Positions 25,545 through 37,849 of a stretch of 46,811 nt of DNA are shown piece by piece (position 1 is the stretch's first letter; each line of letters opens with the position of its first letter). The stretch is from Prauserella aidingensis (GTDB lineage: Bacteria > Actinomycetota > Actinomycetes > Mycobacteriales > Pseudonocardiaceae). The stretch covers positions 1 to 46,811 of the forward strand of contig NZ_JAMTCN010000032.1 of the NCBI RefSeq assembly GCF_024171865.1, given 5' to 3'. Below the pieces are notes generated by a model, which saw only the letters and a list, made by a program, of their open reading frames with translations, had not been told where the DNA came from and did not search any database. The translations under genes were made by a program, and so were the position numbers.

Positions 25545-26033
25545 TCAGTGGCCGCCGTCGATGATGTCCGGTTCCACGCCGATGTAGGCCGCGATCTGTT
25601 CGACGAGCACGTCGTGCACCAGGTCGGCCAGGTCGGACGGGTCCTGGGCGCGCGCCTCGAGCGGCCTGCGGTAGAGCACGATGCGCGCGCGGGTCGGCAG
25701 CCCCGACCTGTCGACGCCCGCCGGCACCAGCCGCGACAACGGCACCGCGCCGTCGTGCAGGACTCCCTCGTCGACCGTGCCCGGCGGGCCGTCCTTGACC
25801 TCGGGAACGTCGTCGACCGCGACGTCGAGCTTCGTCAGTTCGCTGCGCCAGCGCCCTTCGATGGGTTCGAGCGCATCCAGCACCAGCGAGTCGAACCGCT
25901 CGGCCGGAGTCGACGCGGCGGGCAGGCTGGCCGGATACAGCGGACCGCGCAGTCCCCGCCCGTGGCGGTCGCGTCGCATACGCCGTCGAAACCGTGCACC
26001 TCGAGCCGTCGTCACCGGGCCCAGGGTACCCAT
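25545..26033 (-). CDS. Zincin-like metallopeptidase family protein
   Basis: The 162-residue protein has an Arg-rich N-terminus, RRRMRRDRHGRGLRGPL, then the family core ERFDSLVLDALEPIE and ARIVLYRRPLE. The C-terminal helix reads HDVLVEQIAAYIGVEPDIID, the place where the family has HExxH; here the motif is HDxxVEQ, so metal-dependent catalysis is doubtful. A homologue sits at this place in mycobacteria. Start is ATG 26033; a GTG at 26015 is also possible. It is divergent from the DUF3499 gene. Confidence 0.75.
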   Translation of the reverse strand: MGTLGPVTTARGARFRRRMRRDRHGRGLRGPLYPASLPAASTPAERFDSLVLDALEPIEGRWRSELTKLDVAVDDVPEVKDGPPGTVDEGVLHDGAVPLSRLVPAGVDRSGLPTRARIVLYRRPLEARAQDPSDLADLVHDVLVEQIAAYIGVEPDIIDGGH

Positions 26034-26156
26034 CCGCCCGCCCGGACGGCACCAACCGTCCCGGCGACGTCGGCACCGCCGAGATGGGCGGGGGCGGGCG
26101 ACGGGCGGGCGTGTCAGCTACCCCTCACCCGGGAGGAGGGGCTATCGTGATCAACC

Positions 26157-26558
26157 GTGCGGAGCGTGCGGAAGTGTTCGCGGACGGGCTGTCATGAGCC
26201 CGCCGTCGCCACGCTGACCTACGCCTACAGCGACTCGACCGCGGTGGTGGGTCCGCTCGCCACGTCATCGGAACCGCACTCCTACGACCTGTGCGAGGCG
26301 CACGCGATGCGGCTGACCGTGCCGCGTGGCTGGGAGGTCGTGCGACACGAGGGCGATTTCTCCCCTCCGGAACCCACCGTGGACGAGTTGACCGCGCTGG
26401 CGGAGGCCGTGCGGGAGGCGGGCAGGCCCGAACCCGCGGAGCCGCCTGCCGCGGTGTCGGATCGCTCCGGCGACTCCGGCGGCTCCGGCGCGATGGGTAC
26501 GACGGGCACGGAGCCGGGCAGGCGTGGGCATCTCCGTGTTCTTCCCGGGCACGCGTAG
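26157..26558 (+). CDS. DUF3499 family protein
   Basis: The 133-residue protein has a conserved N-terminal half, KCSRTGCHEPAVATLTYAY, then STAVVGPLAT and EPHSYDLCEAHAMRLTVPRG, with three Cys and several His that look like a zinc-ribbon site. The C-terminal 45 residues are low complexity. The family is unique to actinobacteria and of unknown function. It is always near manB, as here, where it precedes manB by about 190 bp. Confidence 0.85.
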   Translation: MRSVRKCSRTGCHEPAVATLTYAYSDSTAVVGPLATSSEPHSYDLCEAHAMRLTVPRGWEVVRHEGDFSPPEPTVDELTALAEAVREAGRPEPAEPPAAVSDRSGDSGGSGAMGTTGTEPGRRGHLRVLPGHA

Positions 26559-26749
26559 CCGGGCGAGACCGTGGGCCCGCGCCGACTGGCGCGGTGAGCC
26601 GTGGCGTCCGGAACACGCTCGGTGACACGCTCCGTGATCCGGAACCCGTGACGTCACCGCTGCGTTGGCATGATCGGGCGAATGGGTAGGCTCCGGGGCG
26701 AGATTTCAGGCTCTGGGGAGTCACCAATCGGATGATCGGGGAGTGAGGC

Positions 26750-28102
26750 GTGTCAGACCTGTCGGCCATCGTGAAGGCCTACGACATTCGTGGCGTCGTC
26801 GGTGACCAGCTGGACGCAGGCCTGGTGCGGGACTTCGGTGCCGCGTTCGCCCTGCTGATCAAGCCCGACTCGCCGTCGGTGGTCATCGGCCACGACATGC
26901 GTGACTCGTCGCCGGACCTGGCGTCGGCGTTCGCCGAGGGCGTGACGTCGCAGGGACTCGACGTCGTGTCGATCGGCCTGGCCAGCACCGACGAGCTGTA
27001 CTTCGCGTCCGGCAAGCTCGCCATGCCCGGTGCCATGTTCACGGCCAGCCACAACCCGGCCGAGTACAACGGCATCAAGCTCTGCCGTTCCGGTGCCGCG
27101 CCGGTCGGCCAGGACACCGGGCTGGCGGAGATCCGCGACACCGTCGAGCACGGTGTGCCCGAGTTCGCGGGCCAGGCCGGGGAGATCACCGAGCGCGACG
27201 TGCTGTCCGAGTACGCGGACTACCTGCGTTCGCTGGTCGACCTGACCGGCATCCGCCCGTTGAAGGTCGTCGTCGACGCGGGCAACGGAATGGGCGGTCA
27301 CACCGTGCCCACGGTGTTCGAGGGTCTGCCGATCGAGATCGTCCCGATGTACTTCGAGCTCGACGGCACGTTCCCCAACCACGAGGCCAACCCGCTGGAC
27401 CCGAAGAACCTCGTCGACCTGCAGGCGAAGGTCCGCGAGACCGGTGCGGACGTCGGCCTGGCCTTCGACGGCGACGCCGACCGTTGCTTCGTGATCGACG
27501 AGAGCGGCGATCCGGTGTCGCCGTCGGCCGTGACCGCGCTGGTGGCGAGCAGGGAGCTGGCGAAGGAGCCGGGCGGGGTCGTGATCCACAACCTGATCAC
27601 GTCGAAGGCCGTGCCGGAGATCGTGGCCGAGCAGGGCGGCACGGCGATCCGCACCCGCGTGGGCCACTCGTTCATCAAGGCGGAGATGGCGCGCACGGGA
27701 GCGGTGTTCGGCGGCGAGCACTCGGCGCACTACTACTTCCGCGACTTCTGGCGTGCCGACACCGGCATGCTCGCCGCGCTGCACGTGCTCGCCGCGCTGG
27801 GTGAGCAGCCGGGCACGCTGTCCGAGCTGACCGCGCGGTACTCGCGTTACGCCGCCTCCGGTGAGATCAATTCGACGGTCGAGGACCAGGCGGGCAGGCT
27901 GGCCGCGGTGAAGGAGACCTACGAGGGCCGAAGCGGCGCGTCGGTGGACGAGCTGGACGGGCTGACGGTCGACTTCGGCGACCGCTGGTTCAACCTTCGT
28001 GCGTCGAACACCGAGCCGCTGCTGCGCCTGAACGTCGAGGCGCCGGACGAGGCGGCCGTGACGGCGCTGACCGACGAGGTGCTGGCGATCGTCCGTGCGT
28101 GA
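26750..28102 (+). CDS. manB: Phosphomannomutase/phosphoglucomutase
   Basis: ManB interconverts mannose-6-phosphate and mannose-1-phosphate, feeding GDP-mannose synthesis for envelope mannosides. The 450-residue enzyme of the alpha-D-phosphohexomutase family has the catalytic phosphoserine Ser100 in FTASHNPAEYNG, the Mg loop DGDADRC (Asp240, 242, 244), the sugar-binding loop GGEHSAHYYF and the phosphate-binding loop ASNTEPLLRLN. GTG start, with GGGGAGTGAGG just upstream. It heads the Trm112-SIS-manA set. Confidence 0.95.
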   Translation: MSDLSAIVKAYDIRGVVGDQLDAGLVRDFGAAFALLIKPDSPSVVIGHDMRDSSPDLASAFAEGVTSQGLDVVSIGLASTDELYFASGKLAMPGAMFTASHNPAEYNGIKLCRSGAAPVGQDTGLAEIRDTVEHGVPEFAGQAGEITERDVLSEYADYLRSLVDLTGIRPLKVVVDAGNGMGGHTVPTVFEGLPIEIVPMYFELDGTFPNHEANPLDPKNLVDLQAKVRETGADVGLAFDGDADRCFVIDESGDPVSPSAVTALVASRELAKEPGGVVIHNLITSKAVPEIVAEQGGTAIRTRVGHSFIKAEMARTGAVFGGEHSAHYYFRDFWRADTGMLAALHVLAALGEQPGTLSELTARYSRYAASGEINSTVEDQAGRLAAVKETYEGRSGASVDELDGLTVDFGDRWFNLRASNTEPLLRLNVEAPDEAAVTALTDEVLAIVRA

Positions 28103-28189
28103 GCGGTCCACGGCCCGGACCGACCGGCCGTGGGCGAACACTTGTCGACTGCCCTCCGAGGGGAGGGCCAACCGTGGTAAATAGGAAAA

Positions 28190-28447
28190 ATGGCCGTCAC
28201 TCTCGATCCGCAACTGCTCGACATCCTCGCGTGCCCGTCGGCGGACCATGCTCCGCTGACGGCAGGCACGCCGGATGACCCTGCTGCCGACGTGCTGACC
28301 TGCACGTCCTGCGGCAGGCGGTACCCCGTGCGGGACGGCATTCCGGTGCTGTTGCTCGACGAGGCCGACGGCGGCGAACCGGCCGCCGACCCCGCGGGCA
28401 CGGGCGATTCGGGGACCGGCGGCGATTCCGGGGCCGGCAGTGTTTGA
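28190..28447 (+). CDS. Trm112 family zinc-finger protein
   Basis: The 85-residue protein has LLDILACPSADHAPL, LTCTSCGRRYPVRDGIPVLL, the Trm112/YcaR signature, in which Cys residues of a zinc ribbon are visible, followed by a Gly/Asp/Glu-rich tail. Trm112-like proteins activate methyltransferases in eukaryotes; the bacterial role is unsettled. It overlaps the following SIS gene by 8 bp, so the two are translated together. AGGA lies four bases before the ATG. Confidence 0.85.
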   Translation: MAVTLDPQLLDILACPSADHAPLTAGTPDDPAADVLTCTSCGRRYPVRDGIPVLLLDEADGGEPAADPAGTGDSGTGGDSGAGSV

Positions 28448-29534
28448 CGACACGCTGCTCGACGACCCCCGCAGGCTCGACGACGCCGACACGGGCGGGG
28501 TGCTGCGTGCGGCCGCGATGGCCGGTGCGCAGGTGCGGTCGACCATCGAGGCCGCGAACGAGCTGGAGCTGCCCGAACGGTTGGACATCGGGCGGCCCCG
28601 GTCGCTCGTGATCATCGTCCGGCCTGGGGCGGGGCACGGTGCGGCGCACCTGCTGACAGCCCTGTTGGCGCCGGCCTGCCCGGTGCCGGTCGTGGTGACC
28701 GACACGGTGCCGCCGTGGATCGGTGCGCTCGACGTCGTGCTGGCGCACACCGACGACCCCTACGACCGTGACCTGGCGGTGTCGCTGGAGCGGGCCGCGC
28801 GCTACGGCGCGACGGTCGTGCTGTCGGCGCCGCCGGAGGGTCCGGTCGCGTCGGCGGTGGCGGGCCGTGGCCTGGTGCTGTCGCCGCGGGTGGTGGGCCC
28901 GCCCGAGCTGGCGTTCCCGCGTGCGTTGACGTCGGGGCTGCTCACCGCGGGTGCGCTCGGCCTGCTGGTGTCGGACGTCGACGGCCTGGCGGATCGGCTG
29001 GACAACGAGGCGGCCCGGGGCCACCTCGAACACGAGTCGTTCGTGAATCCGGCGAAGTCGCTGGCGCTGCGGATCGCCGATCGGACGCCGTTGCTGTGGG
29101 GGCTGGACCACGCGGGCGTCGCCGTCGGGGAGCACGCCGCCTATGCGCTGGGTGCGCATGCTGCGATCGTGGCGGACGTGTCGGACTACCGGCAGGCGCT
29201 CGCCCGCCCGGCTCTGCACGCGATCGCCGCACGTGGTGGTGACGAACGGGACATCTTCGCCGATCCGGATTTCGACGAGGTCGGCGGCGCTGCGCCGCCG
29301 CGTGCCCTGCTGTTGGCGGTGCGCAGCGGCCCGGGAGTCGACGACGCGCGGTTCCGCGTGGGGGAGACCCTGCCCGCCGCGGACGTGCTCGCACCCGCGG
29401 AGGAGCTCGCCGACGCCGACGACGTCGCGTGCGCCGCCGTGCTGGCGTTGCGATTCGAGTTCGCCGCGGTGTACCTGGGGCTCGCGGCTGGAACCATCGG
29501 GGGAGCCGGCCGCGTCGCGCCGCTGTCACTGTGA
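28440..29534 (+). CDS. SIS-domain protein, phosphomannose/phosphoglucose-isomerase-like
   Basis: The 364-residue protein has two sugar-isomerase domains, the first with LVIIVRPGAGHGAAHLLTAL and VPVVVTDTVPPW, the second ending in VACAAVLALRFEFAAVYLGL, typical of bacterial PGI/PMI-type SIS proteins (Rv3256c-like). It lies between manB and manA, which suggests handling of mannose- or fructose-6-phosphate. Canonical catalytic residues cannot be confirmed by eye, so a regulatory role is possible. GTG start, overlapping the Trm112 gene. Confidence 0.85.
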   Translation: MFDDTLLDDPRRLDDADTGGVLRAAAMAGAQVRSTIEAANELELPERLDIGRPRSLVIIVRPGAGHGAAHLLTALLAPACPVPVVVTDTVPPWIGALDVVLAHTDDPYDRDLAVSLERAARYGATVVLSAPPEGPVASAVAGRGLVLSPRVVGPPELAFPRALTSGLLTAGALGLLVSDVDGLADRLDNEAARGHLEHESFVNPAKSLALRIADRTPLLWGLDHAGVAVGEHAAYALGAHAAIVADVSDYRQALARPALHAIAARGGDERDIFADPDFDEVGGAAPPRALLLAVRSGPGVDDARFRVGETLPAADVLAPAEELADADDVACAAVLALRFEFAAVYLGLAAGTIGGAGRVAPLSL

Positions 29535-29577
29535 CGGTGGCACGGCCGGGCGAGGCCGGCGAGGAGTGGAGTTGACC

Positions 29578-30813
29578 GTGGAGCTGCTGCAGGGCGCGGT
29601 GCGGGCGTACGCGTGGGGGTCCCGCACGACGATTCCGGAGCTGCTGGGCCGACCCGTCCCGTCGCCGCATCCGGAGGCCGAACTGTGGTACGGCGCGCAT
29701 CCCGGCGATCCGGCCAGGGTGCGGCGGGCCGACGGCAGCGAGGTGAGCCTGCTCGAGATCGTGGACGCCGATCCGCAGGGCCAACTGGGCACGCGGTGCG
29801 CCGACCGGTGGGACGGCAGGTTGCCGTTCCTACTGAAGATCCTCGCGGCGGAGGAACCGCTGTCGATGCAGGCGCACCCGTCCGCGCAGCAGGCCGCCGA
29901 GGGCTACGCCCGGGAGGAGGCCGCGGGGATTCCGCGGGACGCGGCGAACCGCAACTATCCCGACCCGACGCCGAAGCCCGAGTTGGTGTGCGCGCTCACC
30001 GAGTTCCACGCGCTCGCCGGGTTCCGCGATCCGCACCGCACCGTGCGGCTGTTGCGCGAGATCGAGACGCCCGGTCTGGCGCACTACGTCGAGCTGCTGG
30101 CCGAGCAGCCGGATCCCGACGGCCTGCGTGCGCTGTTCACGACGTGGATCACCCTGCCGCAGTCGGCGCTGGCCGAGCTGCTGCCCGAGGTGCTCGACGC
30201 CTGCGTGCGGCACGTCGGGGAGAAGGGTGAATTCGCCGCCGAGTGCCGCACCGTGCTGCAGCTCGGCGAGGCGCATCCGCGCGACGCGGGCGTGCTGGCG
30301 GCGCTGTTGCTCAACCTCGTGACGCTGCACGCCGGTGAGGCGTTGTACCTGCCTGCGGGGAATCTGCACCTGTATCTCTACGGCACGGCCGTCGAGATCC
30401 TCGCCAACTCGGATAACATCCTCCGCTGCGGGTTGACGCCGAAGCACGTCGACGTGCCCGAACTGCTGCGCGTCGTCGACTTCGGGTGCGGTGACATGCC
30501 GGTGCTGACCGGCGAACCCGACGGCACGGTCGCGGTCTACCGCACGGAGACGCCGGAGTTCCAGCTGTCGCGGGTCGACTGGGACGTCGTCGACCGGCGC
30601 GAGGTCGAACTGGCCGGTGCCGGACCGGAGATCCTGCTCTGCACCGCCGGTGAACTACTGCTCTACGACGACGAGGGCACGAAGGTCGAACTGCGGCGGG
30701 GCGAGTCGGTGTGGCGGCCGGCGTCGGATCCGGCGGTGCGGGTCCGTGCGGTCGGGGAGGACACCGCGCAGCTCTTCCGCGCCACCGCGGGCACGTCCTT
30801 GCGCGGGCATTAG
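29578..30813 (+). CDS. manA: Mannose-6-phosphate isomerase, class I
   Basis: ManA converts fructose-6-phosphate to mannose-6-phosphate, the entry to GDP-mannose. The 411-residue zinc enzyme has the N-terminal strand VRAYAWGSRTTIPELLGR, zinc ligands in MQAHPSA (Gln98, His100), the conserved KPELVCALTEFHALAGF with a ligand Glu, and YLPAGNLHLYLYGTAVEILANS... region with a ligand His and the catalytic Arg neighbourhood. The GTG at 29578 follows GGAG by six bases and gives the family's MELLQGAVR start; a TTG at 29572 is the alternative. Confidence 0.95.
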   Translation: MELLQGAVRAYAWGSRTTIPELLGRPVPSPHPEAELWYGAHPGDPARVRRADGSEVSLLEIVDADPQGQLGTRCADRWDGRLPFLLKILAAEEPLSMQAHPSAQQAAEGYAREEAAGIPRDAANRNYPDPTPKPELVCALTEFHALAGFRDPHRTVRLLREIETPGLAHYVELLAEQPDPDGLRALFTTWITLPQSALAELLPEVLDACVRHVGEKGEFAAECRTVLQLGEAHPRDAGVLAALLLNLVTLHAGEALYLPAGNLHLYLYGTAVEILANSDNILRCGLTPKHVDVPELLRVVDFGCGDMPVLTGEPDGTVAVYRTETPEFQLSRVDWDVVDRREVELAGAGPEILLCTAGELLLYDDEGTKVELRRGESVWRPASDPAVRVRAVGEDTAQLFRATAGTSLRGH

Positions 30814-30919
30814 TGAGGCTTTGCGCTGCGTGTTCGCCCGGCCGCCCTGCGCGGGAGGCCGGCGGGCGCGGGCTCACGGTTTCCGCTCGTCGCCGTCGCC
30901 GGCTGATCGCGGCCACGCT

Positions 30920-31052
30920 CGCGATGCGGCAGGGCATGGTGCTTGGCGAGGTGGGCGCAGTCGTCGACGACGCCGAACGCCGTATCCGTGACGTCGTCCC
31001 CGCCGCGCGGCTCATCCATCTCGAACCAGATCTGGACCGGACACCCGCGTAG
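30920..31052 (+). pseudogene. Remnant of a cation diffusion facilitator gene (C-terminal end)
   Basis: About 45 residues, GMVLGEVGAVVDDAERRIRD then VVPAARLIHLEPDLDR, match the last helix and strand of the cytoplasmic domain of CDF metal exporters. The rest of that protein, six helices and most of the soluble domain, is absent: the sequence back to manA carries only Arg/Pro-rich out-of-frame text. CDF genes commonly follow manA in related actinomycetes, so this is a likely deletion scar. No start codon with a site was found. Confidence 0.6.
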
Positions 31053-31313
31053 GTACGGGTGCCGTCCGCAGTATCGGTGGCGTCGACACGGCGCCCCGAC
31101 GGCAACTGAACGCGTATCAGAGCGACATAGGATCACGGTGAGTGATTTCTTCTGTGTCGAAACGCAGAGGGCATGACTCGATCAGGTCACTTCTGGATTA
31201 CTTCGGTTCCTGAAATGTGTGGCCGATGACCTGTCGGGTATACGGTTCGAACCACTGTAAGCACGTTGCAGGCGTTTCATGTCCGTATGTCTGATCTTCA
31301 CAGGAGTCTCCTG

Positions 31314-32090
31314 ATGTCTGTTGGTCCACGTTTCCGGCTGCGTGCGCTCGCCACCTCGGCGATTGCGTTGGGCGTCCTGGCCGCTTCGGTGCCGGCCGCC
31401 ACGGCGACGGAACACGAGCCCGACGAGGAGGACCCCCGAGCCGAGGTCGTCGAGGGCAACGTCGACGAGGGCATGCCAGGCGCCTGCGAGAAGGCCGGTC
31501 TCGACGGCGAGCCGATCGACAAAAGCGATGTCGAGTTCGAGATCGGAGAATCGGAACGGTTCCTGACCATCACCGAGGTTCCGGCGGATGTCGAGGTCAC
31601 CGGAATTATCGTGAAGGGCGGCCCCCGCTACAACCGGTACGAGCCGGGTCAGAGGGACATGCGCTCGGAACCCGTGTGGGAGGACCTGCACTCCCCGTTG
31701 AACAACGGCGGGAACATTCCGCAGATCAGCCACTGGTTCCTCTGTGGTACGACCACCCCGGTGACGACAACGCCCCCGGTGACGACGACGCCGCCCGACA
31801 CGACGACGCCGCCGGTGACAACGACGCCCGACACGACGACGCCGGTGACGACGACGCCCGGCAGCACCACCGGTCCGGAGACGACGTCCACAACGGATTC
31901 GCGCGGCCCGTCCTCGGCCCCGGGTACGTCGACCACGACCTCGCAGGATGCCGTGGCCCCGGCCGGTGACACCGACGACCTCGCCTCGACCGGATTCGGT
32001 CAGGCATGGTTGCTCGGCGTCGGTGCCTTGCTGCTCGCGGGCGGTGGCGCCCTCGTGATGCTGGCCAGGAAGCGCCGCACGGACGGCTGA
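31314..32090 (+). CDS. Secreted surface protein with LAxTG sortase signal
   Basis: The 258-residue protein has a signal peptide cleaved near ATATEHE, a small extracellular domain with two cysteines (GACEKAG and HWFLCG; perhaps one disulfide), a Thr/Pro stalk of irregular TTTP repeats (about residues 147-185), and a sorting signal LASTG followed by a hydrophobic helix and RKRRTDG. LAxTG is the motif used by class E sortases of high-GC actinobacteria. The ATG at 31314 has AGGAG seven bases upstream. It may be covalently wall-anchored. No sortase gene is seen nearby. Confidence 0.85.
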   Translation: MSVGPRFRLRALATSAIALGVLAASVPAATATEHEPDEEDPRAEVVEGNVDEGMPGACEKAGLDGEPIDKSDVEFEIGESERFLTITEVPADVEVTGIIVKGGPRYNRYEPGQRDMRSEPVWEDLHSPLNNGGNIPQISHWFLCGTTTPVTTTPPVTTTPPDTTTPPVTTTPDTTTPVTTTPGSTTGPETTSTTDSRGPSSAPGTSTTTSQDAVAPAGDTDDLASTGFGQAWLLGVGALLLAGGGALVMLARKRRTDG

Positions 32091-32103
32091 CCTGCGACAT
32101 TCC

Positions 32104-32145
32104 CGCCAGGCCCCGGTCGCGTGGACACGCGGCCGGGGCCTGGCG
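32104..32145 (+). terminator. Terminator after the LAxTG surface protein
   Basis: CGCCAGGCCCCGG and CCGGGGCCTGGCG form a perfect 13-bp outer stem with further inner pairs. It begins about 14 bp after the stop codon. Confidence 0.8.
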
Positions 32146-32462
32146 TTCCGCGTTCCTCCTCCCGCGGGAATACCCTGAATCATCGGGTCGGCCGATTCGC
32201 CGCGACCGTTCGCCGGGCTGCACCGGCAGGTGCGCGCGGATCGGTCCACAGTCCTGATGAGACGGTCCGACAGGGACGTCCGCGTGAGACGAGGAGGCGC
32301 GACGCGACGGAGTGACAGGCTCCGCATCACCCGCTGTAGGCACGACGTACGAAAGAAGGTCCCGGGCTCGGGCGTGCACGCGTAAGGTTCCGACCGGAAT
32401 GTCACTGCCCGTCACGACGGGCGGGGCTGTCTCCCTGCTTCCGGACCGTTCGGAGTGCCCTC
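32146..32462. other. Gap of about 315 bp without a supported gene
   Basis: No open frame with a start, binding site and plausible protein was found. A small hairpin, TGCCCGTC with GACGGGCG, lies near 32406-32424. The 3' part probably contains the promoter of the next surface-protein gene. Confidence 0.5.
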
Positions 32463-33355
32463 ATGCGCGTGACCCGTTCGTTCGCCCTGGCCGTGGTGAC
32501 CGGTGCGATGGTGTTGGGCACCGCGGGCCTCGCCGGTGCGGACCAGGACACCGGGTCGCACCCCGTCGACCCGCCGGGTGGCGTGCTCGTGCCGGGCGGG
32601 GACCACGGCAACGGTCCGGGTGACGGTGGTCCGGACGACGACGGCCCTGCCGACGACGACGGCGCCGCTGACGGCGACTCCGGCGAAGGCAGCCCAGGCG
32701 AAGGCAGCCCAGGAGAAGGTGGGGACGAACGCCGCGGCGGTGACAACGACCGCCGGCCCTGCAACGACGACCGGCGTCCCCGCGGCGAGCTGGCCGTCGA
32801 CCCCGACCACGCCGGTGCCGGCCGGGCCGCCGTCGACGACCTCACGTGGACCTCGGGGACGGCGGCGTCGGCGGGCCGACCGGGTGGATCGGCCCCTGGT
32901 CCCACTGCGAGGACCCACCGCAGGCGCCGACGAATCCCGGCAGGCCGCCGCGCCCCGAGCCCGCCCCCGACGTGCACGCCGATCCCGACCGCAGCGACGA
33001 CACCGGGTCCGGTTCGGAAGCCGGAGTCACAGGCTCGCCCGGCCCCCAGCCGGCCGACGAGCCGGACGGCTCCACACCCGAACCGACCGCGAACCCGACC
33101 ACGGAGTCGACGGCGCACCCCTCGGACGGCCGTCCGCCCGCGAGCCACGAGTCGTCGGCACCGGCACCGGCACTGTCACCGCAGCGCGCCGAGGCGGATA
33201 CCGGCGACGGGGACGACGACGGCGGCGCCGGCGCAGGCACCGCGTCCGACGACCGTGGGATCGGCTTCGGCGGCGGACTGCTGGTCATCGGCGGCGGTGG
33301 CCTGCTGGCCGCCGCGGCCGCAGCGATCCTCGCCGCGCGCACACGCCGCATCTGA
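32463..33355 (+). pseudogene. Second secreted surface protein, disrupted by a frameshift near 32850
   Basis: ATG 32463 begins a signal peptide, MRVTRSFALAVVTGAMVLGT then AGLAGADQ, followed by Gly/Asp-rich sequence with a tandem SPGEG repeat. In that frame the reading then turns Arg-rich and runs into the next gene. From about 32840 another frame gives LGDGGVGGPTGWIGPWSHCE, a Pro/Asp-rich stalk and a C-terminal helix GGGLLVIGGGGLLAAAAAAI with RTRRI, a typical membrane anchor without an LPxTG-like motif. A one-base step back joins the parts into about 297 residues. A Thr/Pro-rich alternative frame at 32640-32840 leaves the exact path uncertain. Confidence 0.5.
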
Positions 33356-33444
33356 GCCGCGCCGTTCCCGGCCACCCTCGGCATCAATCAACATCGCACA
33401 CGTTCGATTGCGATGTCTGTGTGACTGTGTTGACTTTTGCGTGA

Positions 33445-36813
<3,369 letters not shown>

Positions 36814-36827
36814 CGGTGGCCTGAGGC

Positions 36828-36874
36828 CGCGTCGGGCGGGTGGGGACGGCGAACGTCCTCACCCGCCCGACGCG
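36828..36874. terminator. Bidirectional terminator between converging genes
   Basis: Two 21-bp arms starting CGCGTCGGGCGGG and ending CCCGCCCGACGCG pair with one wobble around a 5-nt loop. It separates the converging beta-galactosidase and macro-domain genes. Confidence 0.85.
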
Positions 36875-36909
36875 TCAGCCGGCCCGCGCCGGATCGTCGT
36901 GCGATGCGG

Positions 36910-37821
36910 TCAGGCGGGTTCCGGCGGGTGGGGGTAACGTTCGTCGCCGATCTGCCACCCGGGACGGCTGTCGAAGTGTTCGCCGCGGGCGACGGGAAGA
37001 GCGCGGTTGCGTTCCACAGTGGAGAGCATGCCGTCGTACCACCGGGCGTAGTCCGGATCGGACACCCGACGGGTCAGTGCGGGCTCGGCGTTCTCAAGGA
37101 GATCGGCGACCTCGGCCGGCGACGTGGCCGCCGTGACTTCGGTGTCCAGGAAGGACGTCTCGGACCCGGTCGTGTACTTGACGGTCGGCGTGTCGGAGCC
37201 CTGCGCCGACACCTGTATCCGCAGGTGCATCCCGGTCGGGGCGATGCTCGCCATGACTCGTGCGTGTTGCTGGCCGCGCCGGTGCAGGACCCGCACGGCC
37301 TGCAGGATTCGCAACGGTGTCTGTTGGATGGTCGCTCCGCGCAGATCCGTCAGGGTGTCGTCGTCGAAGGCGACGAGTCGGACATCGGTCACGTCCGTCC
37401 TGGTGCCCGCGACGGTGTAAGCAGCGGTGAGTGCGGCGTCGCGTCGGGGCCAGCCGTAGGAGCCCGCGCTGATCAACGGAAAGGCGACGGTGCGGGCGCC
37501 GAGCTCGTCGGCGACCTCGAGCGCGCGGCGGTAGCAGGATTCGAGCAGGCCGCGGTCGCGCTCACCGGCACGGAAACTCGGGCCGACGGTGTGGATCACC
37601 CATCGTGCGGGCAGGTCGCCCGCCGTGGTCCAGCCGGCGTCGCCCGTGGCGAGTCCGTCGGGGAAGCGCTGGACGCAGTCGTCGAGGACGGCCGGTCCTC
37701 CCGCACGGTGGATGGCACCGTCGACGCCGCCACCGCCGCGCATGCCGTTGTTGGCCGCGTTGACGACGGCGTCGACCTCCTGCTGCGTGATGTCACCGAG
37801 GACGGGTGTGATGGTCGGCAT
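36910..37821 (-). CDS. Macro-domain protein with an unrecognised C-terminal domain
   Basis: The 303-residue protein has an N-terminal macro domain (about residues 1-170) with VNAANNGMRGGGGVDGAIHR, GDLPARWVIHTVGP and FPLISAGSYGWP, the motifs that bind ADP-ribose and often remove it or its acetyl ester. The C-terminal 130 residues, from RILQAVRVLHRRGQQHARVM to YPHPPEPA, match nothing I recognise but look folded. Stand-alone macro proteins of this type end near 170, so this is a fusion. The ATG at 37821 has only a weak site. Tandem 17-bp repeats lie just upstream. Confidence 0.87.
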   Translation of the reverse strand: MPTITPVLGDITQQEVDAVVNAANNGMRGGGGVDGAIHRAGGPAVLDDCVQRFPDGLATGDAGWTTAGDLPARWVIHTVGPSFRAGERDRGLLESCYRRALEVADELGARTVAFPLISAGSYGWPRRDAALTAAYTVAGTRTDVTDVRLVAFDDDTLTDLRGATIQQTPLRILQAVRVLHRRGQQHARVMASIAPTGMHLRIQVSAQGSDTPTVKYTTGSETSFLDTEVTAATSPAEVADLLENAEPALTRRVSDPDYARWYDGMLSTVERNRALPVARGEHFDSRPGWQIGDERYPHPPEPA

Positions 37822-37849
37822 GCGCCGATTCTCGCGCGGCCCGCCCGTG

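Noticed and set aside
26753-28750. Long open frame antisense to manB and its neighbours
   Set aside because: It crosses three well-supported forward genes and has no recognisable motif.
31240-31262. A tRNA-like T-arm word, GGTTCGAACC
   Set aside because: No acceptor, D-arm or anticodon stem can be built around it; it is only a short palindrome.
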